Source: Anaerolineales bacterium
GTDB taxonomy: Bacteria > Chloroflexota > Anaerolineae > Anaerolineales > RBG-16-64-43
Assembly: GCA_016932475.1 (NCBI GenBank)
Contig: JAFGCU010000125.1
Span: 1 to 64,000 of the forward strand
Length of the DNA stretch: 64,000 nucleotides
Reading direction: 5' to 3'
Part shown: one piece after another, positions 15,877-23,900 of the stretch
Numbering within the stretch: position 1 is the stretch's first letter
Layout: every line of letters starts with the position of its first letter
The notes under the pieces: generated by a model
Seen by the model: the letters and a program-made list of their open reading frames with translations, nothing else
The model's database searches: none
Told to the model about the DNA's origin: nothing
Made by a program: the position numbers and the translations under genes

Positions 15877-17064
15877 GTGGGCGGGTATTTATTTGTTTTT
15901 CTTCTTTTCCTTGTCTTCCTGGCCGTTACGCTGCAGGAAACGTCGATCGTCACCATCATCTACTTCCTGATCGGCGCGTTTCTCTTCGGCCGCTGGTGGC
16001 GCGACCGGGCGCTGGCTTCGATTGAATTCACCCGCACGCTAAATCCGCGGATCCTGCTGGGCGAGACGGCGAGCGTCCGGCTTGAAGTGGCCAACCGCGG
16101 CTGGCTTCCGATGCCCTGGGTGAGAATCCACGAATCCCTTCCGGTCGAACTCGCGATCCCGAATTTTTTCCGGCGGGCGATGGCGCTTGGCCCGCGCGGG
16201 AAAAGCGTTGTCGCGTACCAGCTGCGCGGCAACAAACGCGGGTACTATAAAATCGGTCCGCTGTACCTGCAATCCGGAGACCTGCTCGGATTGGAGGACG
16301 TCCGCGAACGGCAGGGGGCGCCTGATTATCTGACGGTGTATCCGCGGATCGTCCCGATCCGGAAGTGTCCGATCCCTTCCTTTTCGCCGATCGGCGTCCT
16401 CCGTTTTCACCGGCCGCTGTTCGAGGACCCAAGCCGGGTTGTCGGGAAGCGGGATTACCAATCCGGGGATTCCATGCGCCGGATCGATTGGAAGGCTTCG
16501 GCGGCGGCGGGCAAACTGCAGGTCCGGCAGTTCGAGCCGGCGATCTCACTTGAGGTGGCGGTCTTCCTTAATCTATGCGAACGGGATTTTGAAAGCCGCA
16601 GCCGGATCGACGCCGCCGAACTGGCGGTGGTGACCGCCGCGTCGCTCGCCGCTTATGCGGCCGCCCGGCGGCAGCCGGTCGGCCTGGTGACCAACGGGCG
16701 GGATCCGCTCGAACCGGAAAGCCGGTTCCATTCGCTTCCGGTCCGGCGCGGAACCGGCCACATGATGCTGGTGATGGAAAAACTCGCCCGGGTGCAGCTG
16801 GCGGACGCGGCATCCTTTACGGCTCTCCTGCGCGAACGCGCTTCGGAACTGGCCTGGGGGACCACCATGCTCGTGATCACCGGGACTCCGGACGCGCTCC
16901 TGTTCGACGAACTGCTGCGCGCCCGCCGGATGGGATTGCAGAGCCTTGTATTCCTCACGGCGCCGGTGCTGCGCTACGAGGCGTTCGAAGCCCGCGCCCG
17001 CGGGTTGGGAATCCCGCTGTATGAGATCCGTTCCGAACTCGATCTGGAACGGGCAATGCTGTGA
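15877..17064 (+). CDS. DUF58 domain protein
   Basis: A 395-residue protein. Two N-terminal membrane helices (residues 2-45) are followed by a beta-rich part and the DUF58 signature KRDYQSGDSMRRIDWKASA near residue 195, which leads into a von Willebrand A-like fold. DUF58 proteins are common MoxR partners; their exact function is unsettled. The start is GTG at 15877, preceded by AGGAG at 15861-15865. It overlaps the next gene by four bases, so the three genes form one operon despite the 240-base repeat after moxR. Confidence 0.9.
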   Translation: MGGYLFVFLLFLVFLAVTLQETSIVTIIYFLIGAFLFGRWWRDRALASIEFTRTLNPRILLGETASVRLEVANRGWLPMPWVRIHESLPVELAIPNFFRRAMALGPRGKSVVAYQLRGNKRGYYKIGPLYLQSGDLLGLEDVRERQGAPDYLTVYPRIVPIRKCPIPSFSPIGVLRFHRPLFEDPSRVVGKRDYQSGDSMRRIDWKASAAAGKLQVRQFEPAISLEVAVFLNLCERDFESRSRIDAAELAVVTAASLAAYAAARRQPVGLVTNGRDPLEPESRFHSLPVRRGTGHMMLVMEKLARVQLADAASFTALLRERASELAWGTTMLVITGTPDALLFDELLRARRMGLQSLVFLTAPVLRYEAFEARARGLGIPLYEIRSELDLERAML

Positions 17065-18674
17065 AGGCAGGAATCGGGATGGATGAACGCCGAATGACCG
17101 TTTTTTCCATCGGAAACACCGTTCTGGGGAGCGCCATGGTGGTCTGTTTCATACTGACCGTCAACCGGGCGATCGCGGTGTTCGAGGCGGACTGGTTCAC
17201 GGGATTGTTATCCATGCAGCGTGAAATCATCATCGGCGCCTTCCTTGTCGCGCTGGAAGTGCAGATCACCCGGAGGGTGTTCGATCCGGATCCGGTTCTG
17301 AGCCGGGAATGGTGGCAGCGGATTCTCCCGGAATGGGCGTTTTGGCTGGTCGCGCTGCTCCTGTTGATCTGGTCCAAACACGGTCCCGCCCTTACCCTGA
17401 GCGACCTGCCGCAGCTGGGGGAAAAGACCGCGCAGGTGCTGAGGCGGCCGGAGTTCGTGGAAGGGCTGCTGCTCTTGATTGCGGTGTGGGGGATCAGCCG
17501 CTTCCTGACGAACGACCTGATGGCGGTGGAAAATATCCCCACCGCGACGACGCGCGAGGCGATGCGCGGGGTGATCCAGGAACAAATCGGCATCCGCAAC
17601 CGTCTCTGGCAGGATGTTTTTATTCTGGGCGGGGCGATGGTCTTCCTGGCGGTGTTCAGTGTCCCGCTCGCGCATTTCCTCTTCGGCATGCCGATGGCGT
17701 TCGGATCGCTGGGCGTGGAGACCCTTATTTATTTCCTGTGCGGATTTGGGTTGTTCGTGATCGGCCGCCTGCTGATCCTAAAGGCGGAATGGGTGACGGA
17801 ACGGACGGGGGTCGACTCCAGCGTCACCCGCCATTGGATGATCTACGGCTTGTTGTTCGTCGTCCTCCTGCTGCTCCTGTCGGTCGCGCTGCCGACGGCG
17901 TATACCTTTCAGTTGCTGGCCAGCCTGAATCTGGTGTTGATGGGCCTCAGCATGCTGATGTCCATACTCTGGATGGCGGTCGTCTACCCGGTTATCTGGC
18001 TGCTCTCGCACATCTTCCCGGCGATCGGAGGGCCGACCGAGGAAATGCAGGAAACGCCGCCCGATCAGGGTGTGGGTCAGGCCCTTCCTTCGCTGCCGCA
18101 GGGAGTGACCTGGGAGATGATCGCCCGCGAAATCCTGTTCTGGGCGATTGTGATCCTGATCCTGGTGTATATCGCGCGCCAGGTGTTGCCGATGCGGTTC
18201 GCCGTCCTCCGGCGGCTCCGGCACACCTTTTTATTCCGCCGCCTGCTGGAATTCTGGCTGCGGCTGAGGAAACGCTGGACGGTCTGGAGCAGATCCGCCG
18301 CGCAGACCCTCCGCGAAAGCTGGGATGCGCTGCGCGCAGACCTGGGCGGCCGCGGAGTATCGGGACGGGGAGGGTTTCTTAACCTGCGCGGATTGGATCC
18401 GCGCCAGTCGGTTCGCTTTTATTTCTTTGCGCTGCTTCGCCGCGGAGCGGAGGGCGGCGTTGTCCGCCGTCCCGCGCAAACGCCCCGCGAATATTCCGGC
18501 GCCCTTTCCGACGCGGAGGAGAGGATCCGCGTCGAGTTGGAGGAGATCACGCTGGCATTCGAGGAAGCCCGGTACAGCGCGCATCCGGTAAGCCCGGAAA
18601 AAGCCCGGCAGGTGCGAAAAGTTTGGGATACAATTCGCACAGCCTTGCGTTCCTCGCGGCAAAAGGATGAATGA
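17061..18674 (+). CDS. Membrane protein with C-terminal DUF4129-like domain
   Basis: A 537-residue protein with about nine membrane helices up to residue 380, then a basic linker and a cytosolic C-terminal segment with RRPAQTPREYSGAL, the TPxEY pattern of DUF4129. Such proteins accompany MoxR and DUF58, often fused to a transglutaminase domain; I see no catalytic Cys-His-Asp transglutaminase here. The GTG at 17061 overlaps the DUF58 stop; an ATG at 17079 is an alternative. Its own stop overlaps the start of the LacI-GGDEF gene at 18671 as ATGA, tying the MoxR operon to c-di-GMP signalling. Confidence 0.82.
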   Translation: MKAGIGMDERRMTVFSIGNTVLGSAMVVCFILTVNRAIAVFEADWFTGLLSMQREIIIGAFLVALEVQITRRVFDPDPVLSREWWQRILPEWAFWLVALLLLIWSKHGPALTLSDLPQLGEKTAQVLRRPEFVEGLLLLIAVWGISRFLTNDLMAVENIPTATTREAMRGVIQEQIGIRNRLWQDVFILGGAMVFLAVFSVPLAHFLFGMPMAFGSLGVETLIYFLCGFGLFVIGRLLILKAEWVTERTGVDSSVTRHWMIYGLLFVVLLLLLSVALPTAYTFQLLASLNLVLMGLSMLMSILWMAVVYPVIWLLSHIFPAIGGPTEEMQETPPDQGVGQALPSLPQGVTWEMIAREILFWAIVILILVYIARQVLPMRFAVLRRLRHTFLFRRLLEFWLRLRKRWTVWSRSAAQTLRESWDALRADLGGRGVSGRGGFLNLRGLDPRQSVRFYFFALLRRGAEGGVVRRPAQTPREYSGALSDAEERIRVELEEITLAFEEARYSAHPVSPEKARQVRKVWDTIRTALRSSRQKDE

Positions 18675-20962
18675 GACGGAGTGCGGGTCGAATGACGTCG
18701 GAACAGCGGCACACCATCGGGGTCTTGGTTGGATTTCATGTATTTGAGGGATCGTACGCCAATCCCTTCGTATCCCCGCTGGTCCGCGGCATTCAAACGG
18801 CCGCCCGCGATCAGGGATTGAACGTCTTGATCGGATGCGGGATCGGCCGCGGGTTGACCGGTCAGCGTCTGTATTACCCCGCCTGGCCGGAGTGCTTCCA
18901 AACCGCCGATTTTGTCCCGGTCGGCCCGTGGAACACCGACGGATTGTTAATCCTCAACCCGCTGTATTTTCAGGAACAAATCCGTTATGTCCACGACTTG
19001 AAGGAAAAAAAATTCCCCGTGCTGTTTGTGGGAACGGGCGCGGGCACTCCCTTGATCATGGTCGACAACGAAGGCGGCATCCGCCAGGCGATGGAGCACC
19101 TGGTGGAGCACGGGCATCGGAGCATGGCCTTCATCGCCGGCGAGGAGAACGACCCCGGCGATTCCCAGATCCGGTTGAAGGCCTACCGCCAGTCGGTCCG
19201 GGAACTGGGGCTGGCGGACGATCCGCGCCTGGTCGAGTACGGGCAGCACTGGGTCGATGGCGGTTACCAGGCGGTCAAGCGGATGCTGCAATCCGGAGTC
19301 AAATTCAGCGCGGCCGTATGCAGCAACGACGAATCGGCGATGGGCGCCATCCGCGCCCTGCGCGAAGCCGGCCTGCGCATTCCGTGGGACGTGGCGGTCA
19401 CCGGCTTCGACGACCATCTGACGGCCCTCGCGCAGGTCCCCCCGCTGACCAGCGTGCATTACCCCTTGTTTGAAACCGGGTACCGCGCCGTACTGCTCCT
19501 GCGGAAACAAATCGAACACGGGACGGATGTCATCCCGGAATTGACCAGAGTATCCACCTGGCTGGTGCCGCGCCAATCCTGCGGGTGCCTGCCGGAGGTG
19601 GTTAATGCCGCCGTCCTCCACCACGGCGCTACCTTCGATTCGGACCGCCAGGATCTGAAACAGTTCAAGGAAGATCTCGCCCAGGCGATGATGGAATCCC
19701 TCCTGGCGGAAACCACCCCCTCCACTATCCAGGATTCGCGGCCGCTGTGCGACCGGCTGGTGGATTCATTCCTGCTCAGCCTCCAGGACGGAGATCTGTC
19801 CCATTTTCAGATCGCGCTGATCGAGATCCTCCAGCGGATCGAAACGGCCGACGACGACGCCCATGCCTGGCAGGCGGCGATCTCGGTGCTGCGCCTCGGC
19901 GCGCATGCGTTCCTCTCCGACGAGTACGGCACGCGCCGCGAAGAGCACGCCGAGGATCTCCTGCACCAAGCGCGCACGCTGATCAGCGAGAGCGCGCGCC
20001 GGCGGTACACGCGGATGCGCCTCCAGCAAACGTACTTCGAAGAGGCCATGGGGCGGATGACCGCCAAGCTGCTCTCCTCCCTGGAGGAGGATCAGGTCTA
20101 CGAGATCCTGCAGGAGCAGCTTCCGCAGGTGGGGATCCGATCCGGATACGTGGCCTTCTTCGAGCCCGACGGGGATGATCCGTACCGCAACAGCCGACTG
20201 CGGATCTGCCCGACAAGCACGCCCCCGCTGCGTTTTGCCACGCGCGAGTTTCCGCCGCCCGGGTTGTATCCGGAAGGCGAACCCTTCAGCCTGGCCGTCC
20301 TGCCGCTGTTCTTTCAGGACGAGCGGCTGGGGTATGTGACCTTCGACGGGGACAACCTGGATCCGCTCGCGACGGTTGTCCGTCAGCTGGCGTCGGTGGT
20401 GAAAAGCACCGGGTTGCACCAGACGGTTCTCGAGCTTACCCTCACCGACGCGCTGACCGGGATCCATAACCGGCGCTACTTCGAGATCATCCTGCAGAAG
20501 GAAGCCGAACGCAGCCAGCGCTACGACCGGCATCTGGCGATCATCATGGCCGATATCGATCATTTTAAAACATACAACGACACCTTCGGCCACCCGGCGG
20601 GCGACGAAGCGTTGCGCCGCGTGGCGGAGGGAATCCTCGCAAGCGCGCGGCGTGGATTGGATTTGGCGACCCGTTACGGCGGCGAGGAATTCGCGATTAT
20701 CCTTCCGGAAACGGACGCGGACGGCGCGCGCGTCGTCGCCGAAGCCATACGCGAAAAAATCGACTCCGACACCGGCTTCCTGCGCCGGCTCACCATCAGC
20801 CTCGGGGTTGCATCGCAAAAGGGAGCCCAGATCCGCCCGGGGAAGCTTGTCGACCAGGCCGACAGGGCGATGTATCAGGCCAAGGCCCTTGGCCGCAACC
20901 GGACTGTGCTTTTCGAGGAGTGGATGTCGGACACCGTGCATGCCAAAGGCCAGGAGGCCTGA
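18671..20962 (+). CDS. LacI-type binding domain + GGDEF diguanylate cyclase (paralog 2)
   Basis: A 763-residue cytosolic receptor-cyclase. Residues 15-300 form a LacI-like ligand-binding domain (IGVLVGFHVFEG, PVGPWNTDG, HGHRSMAFIAGE, VTGFDDHL) ending in QSCGCLPE. A helical and GAF-like middle follows, then GGDEF from about 590 with RYGGEEFAIILPETD and an RGLD inhibitory site five residues upstream, so an active, feedback-controlled cyclase making c-di-GMP from GTP is expected. The ligand is unknown; sugars are typical for this fold. The ATG at 18671 has AAAGGATGA before it and overlaps the preceding stop; an in-frame ATG at 18692 matches the paralog start better. Confidence 0.92.
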   Translation: MRRSAGRMTSEQRHTIGVLVGFHVFEGSYANPFVSPLVRGIQTAARDQGLNVLIGCGIGRGLTGQRLYYPAWPECFQTADFVPVGPWNTDGLLILNPLYFQEQIRYVHDLKEKKFPVLFVGTGAGTPLIMVDNEGGIRQAMEHLVEHGHRSMAFIAGEENDPGDSQIRLKAYRQSVRELGLADDPRLVEYGQHWVDGGYQAVKRMLQSGVKFSAAVCSNDESAMGAIRALREAGLRIPWDVAVTGFDDHLTALAQVPPLTSVHYPLFETGYRAVLLLRKQIEHGTDVIPELTRVSTWLVPRQSCGCLPEVVNAAVLHHGATFDSDRQDLKQFKEDLAQAMMESLLAETTPSTIQDSRPLCDRLVDSFLLSLQDGDLSHFQIALIEILQRIETADDDAHAWQAAISVLRLGAHAFLSDEYGTRREEHAEDLLHQARTLISESARRRYTRMRLQQTYFEEAMGRMTAKLLSSLEEDQVYEILQEQLPQVGIRSGYVAFFEPDGDDPYRNSRLRICPTSTPPLRFATREFPPPGLYPEGEPFSLAVLPLFFQDERLGYVTFDGDNLDPLATVVRQLASVVKSTGLHQTVLELTLTDALTGIHNRRYFEIILQKEAERSQRYDRHLAIIMADIDHFKTYNDTFGHPAGDEALRRVAEGILASARRGLDLATRYGGEEFAIILPETDADGARVVAEAIREKIDSDTGFLRRLTISLGVASQKGAQIRPGKLVDQADRAMYQAKALGRNRTVLFEEWMSDTVHAKGQEA

Positions 20963-21026
20963 TCGTTCCGGCTCCGGCTCCGGCGCTCCAATCCCCCGTC
21001 CCGTCAACCTTCCTCGATTTGCTCAG

Positions 21027-21238
21027 CAGGCTGTGAAAAATGGCATAAACAGGCGTCCTTGCGGGCGGACCCCTTCGCGCCGCCCAGGGCCGGCTCCGGG
21101 AGCGAAGCCCTGGCCCCGCATAGGCGGAGCCGGGGCAGGGCCATCTCCCCCTTCGGGAAAAAAAGAATATTGTTTTGCCTGCCCCGGTTGGGGCGGGCAG
21201 GGCCCGCAATTCCATCCTCCGCATTTTTCAACAACCTG
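21027..21238. mobile_element. MITE-like element, copy 2
   Basis: A 212-bp piece with ends CAGGCTGTGAAAAAT and ATTTTTCAACAACCTG, imperfect inverted repeats matching those at 11647-11795. It fills most of the gap between paralogs 2 and 3. The interior has hairpin-forming CCCTGGCCCCG ... GGCGGAGCCGGGGCAGG; the latter 17-mer recurs at 59612-59628. No gene is seen in 20963-21344 apart from the start region of the next gene. Confidence 0.55.
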
Positions 21239-21288
21239 ATGTAAGGACCGCCATTCCGGCAACGCGAATCGGCCGCGGATTATATTGG

Positions 21289-21296
21289 TATACAAT
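21289..21296 (+). promoter_or_regulatory. Probable -10 of paralog 3 with overlapping inverted repeat
   Basis: TATACAAT follows TGG, giving an extended -10 shape, about 49 bases before the chosen GTG start. The surrounding ATATTGGTA/TACAATAT is a near-perfect inverted repeat with one bulged G and could be an operator. No convincing -35 is seen. Confidence 0.35.
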
Positions 21297-21344
21297 ATCG
21301 ATGAAGGTCGGGCATCGGACAACGTGGGGGAACGGAGATCCGAA

Positions 21345-23618
21345 GTGATCGCGAGGGAAGCCAAGCGGCACACCGTCGGCGTTCTGTTCAACAGCCATGT
21401 ATACACCGGGATGTACCCGAATATGTTTGCGTCCACCATCATCCGGGGAATCCAGGCGGCGGCCCGCGATCAATCGGTGAATCTGCTGGCGGCGTGCGGC
21501 GTGTCGCATGGCGCGGAACTAGTTCAATTTCACCCGGCCTGGCCCGAACTCTTGTCGGATACGGATTTCATACCGGTCGGACCGTGGAACACGGATGGAT
21601 TGCTGGTGTTTTCCCCGCTTCACTCCCAGGAACGAATTCGGTACATCCGCCGGTTGCAGGATCAACTTTTCCCGGTTTATTTTATCGGAAGCGGAGCCGG
21701 CTCCCCCTCCATCACCGTCGATAACGAGGGGGGAATTCGTCAAACCCTCGAGCATTTGGTTAGTCATGGGCATCGGGATATCGCGTTTATTGCGGGGGAT
21801 CCGGAGGATCCGGGAGACAGCGCCGCCCGGATCCGCGCTTATCAACTCGGCGTGCGCGAGTTCGGATTGGCCGACGATCCACGGCTGATGGAATACGGCC
21901 AGCACTGGGATCAGGCGGCCTACCATGCGGTCCGGCGGATCCTGAAATCCGGCGTAAAGTTCACCGCGGTCATGTGCAGCAACGATCAATCCGCGCTGGG
22001 GGTGATGAGGGCTTTGCACGAAGCCGGGTCGCGGATTCCATGGGACGTCGCGGTTACCGGATTCGACGACCAGCCGGAAGCGCTGACGCTCATCCCGCCG
22101 CTGACCAGCGTCCATTACCCGCTGTTCGAGACGGGGTACCGCGCGCTGCTGATGATGCGGAAGCGGATCGAGGACGGCCCCGGAGCGATCCCGGATGTGG
22201 CGCGGGTGTACACCCAGTTGATGACCCGGCAATCCTGCGGATGCCTGCCGCAAATGAACGACGGCGCGCTGGGAGTTCACGAAGCCGCCTTATCGGCGGA
22301 CAAGGGCGACTTCAACCGCTACCGGGAAGATCTGGGCCAGGCGATGATCGAAACGCTGATCTCCCATTCGTCTCCGCAGAATATCTCCGACACGCGGATG
22401 CTGTGCGACCGGTTGATCGACGCGTACCTGCACAGCCTCGCCGACGAGGACCTTTCCCATTTCCAGGTGGCGTTGATGGAGATCCTGCAGCGGATTGAAA
22501 TACTGGAGGAGGATCCGCATGCCTGGCAGTCGGCCATCACCGTGCTGCGCTTGTGCGCGCGCATCCCGCCCGCCGAAACGGTCGGATACCGCAACGCCCT
22601 GCTGGGGGAGGATCTGCTCCATCAGGCGCGGACGCTCATCAGTGACAGCGCCCGCCGTCAGTTCACGCGCCTCCATTTGCTGCAGACCCGCAAGGATGAG
22701 GCGCTTGGACGCCTGACTGCGCGCCTGCTTTCCTCGCTTGACGAACAACGGATCTTCGAGGCGCTGAAGGAGAACCTCCCCCAGGTCGGGATCCGCGAAT
22801 GCCATGTGATGTACTTTGAACCCCGGGGGGAAGATCCGTACGGGGGCAGCGTGCAGGCGCCGCTGGGGAGGGAATCGCCCGACCTGCGGTTCGAGAGCCG
22901 CCGCTTCCCGCCTCCCGGCATTTTTCCGGAAGATAAACCCTTCAACCTGGCGATTCTGCCGCTGTTCTTCCAGCAGGAAAATCTGGGGTATGCGGCCTTC
23001 GACGGACAGGATCTGGATTCACTGGCGATCGTCGCTGTCCAGCTGGCGACGGCGATCAAAAGCGCGCAGCTGCACGGGAAAGTGCTGGAACTTTCCCTGA
23101 CGGACGGGTTAACCTCCGTCCACAACCGCCGTTTCTTTGAGATCCTGCTCGAGAAGGAAATCGACCGCAGCCGCCGGTATTCCCGCAACCTGGCGGTCAT
23201 CATGGCGGATATCGACCTGTTCAAAACATATAACGATTCGTTCGGCCACCAGGCCGGCGACGAGGCGCTCCGGGAAATCGCACAATGCATCCGCGACGGC
23301 GCCCGCCGCGGGCTGGATGTCGTCACCCGTTACGGCGGGGAGGAATTCGCCCTCATCCTGCCGGAGACGGACGAAGAAGGGGCCTGGATTGTCGCGGAGA
23401 AAATCCGCCGGACGGTCGCCTCCGACAGCCGCTTCCTCCGCCGGATAACCGTCAGCCTCGGGATCGCATCGATGCACGGAGAACAATTGGATGCCCGGAT
23501 GCTGGTGGAACAGGCGGACCGCGCCTTGTACCAGGCGAAAAACCGCGGCCGGGATTGCACGGTGCGGTTTGAAAGCGGGATGATCGAAGCCGCGCATCCG
23601 GGAGCGCCCGGCGATTAA
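21345..23618 (+). CDS. LacI-type binding domain + GGDEF diguanylate cyclase (paralog 3)
   Basis: About 757 residues with the paralog layout: LacI-like sensor (VGVLFNSHVYTG, PVGPWNTDG, HGHRDIAFIAGD, VTGFDDQP), QSCGCLPQ near 295, helical and GAF-like middle, and a GGDEF domain with RYGGEEFALILPETD near 663 plus RGLD as inhibitory site. Active c-di-GMP synthesis is expected. I chose the GTG at 21345, which has GGAG at 21335-21338; an in-frame TTG at 21285 would place a -10-like TATACAAT inside the gene. Followed by a terminator at 23620. Confidence 0.92.
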   Translation: MIAREAKRHTVGVLFNSHVYTGMYPNMFASTIIRGIQAAARDQSVNLLAACGVSHGAELVQFHPAWPELLSDTDFIPVGPWNTDGLLVFSPLHSQERIRYIRRLQDQLFPVYFIGSGAGSPSITVDNEGGIRQTLEHLVSHGHRDIAFIAGDPEDPGDSAARIRAYQLGVREFGLADDPRLMEYGQHWDQAAYHAVRRILKSGVKFTAVMCSNDQSALGVMRALHEAGSRIPWDVAVTGFDDQPEALTLIPPLTSVHYPLFETGYRALLMMRKRIEDGPGAIPDVARVYTQLMTRQSCGCLPQMNDGALGVHEAALSADKGDFNRYREDLGQAMIETLISHSSPQNISDTRMLCDRLIDAYLHSLADEDLSHFQVALMEILQRIEILEEDPHAWQSAITVLRLCARIPPAETVGYRNALLGEDLLHQARTLISDSARRQFTRLHLLQTRKDEALGRLTARLLSSLDEQRIFEALKENLPQVGIRECHVMYFEPRGEDPYGGSVQAPLGRESPDLRFESRRFPPPGIFPEDKPFNLAILPLFFQQENLGYAAFDGQDLDSLAIVAVQLATAIKSAQLHGKVLELSLTDGLTSVHNRRFFEILLEKEIDRSRRYSRNLAVIMADIDLFKTYNDSFGHQAGDEALREIAQCIRDGARRGLDVVTRYGGEEFALILPETDEEGAWIVAEKIRRTVASDSRFLRRITVSLGIASMHGEQLDARMLVEQADRALYQAKNRGRDCTVRFESGMIEAAHPGAPGD

Positions 23619-23619
23619 C

Positions 23620-23656
23620 CCGCCGTCGGCGTTATGCCGCCCGGCGGTTTTTTGGC
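23620..23656 (+). terminator. Intrinsic terminator after paralog 3
   Basis: CCGCCG pairs with CGGCGG around an inner CGGC/GCCG stem, followed by TTTTTT. The rest of the gap to 23900 shows no gene; a GGATACAAT at about 23848 could be a -10 for the next gene. Confidence 0.65.
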
Positions 23657-23900
23657 GCGCCGGCCTTTTATTACTGGCGAAAAAAACCGATTCCCGTATC
23701 GGGCGCACGGATATCCACCGGTTTTTTCCCCCATCCGTCTCATGCGTGCAACATGCCGATGGCGTGCCCAGTCCCGCCCGCGTCCGTTCCGGCGGATGGG
23801 GTGAACCGTTTGTGCCGGATGGGTGTTTCCACCGGCAAGGTCCACCGGTTTCGGATACAATTGTGAAGCGGCATTCAGCCTGGAATAAAGACGGCGGTTC

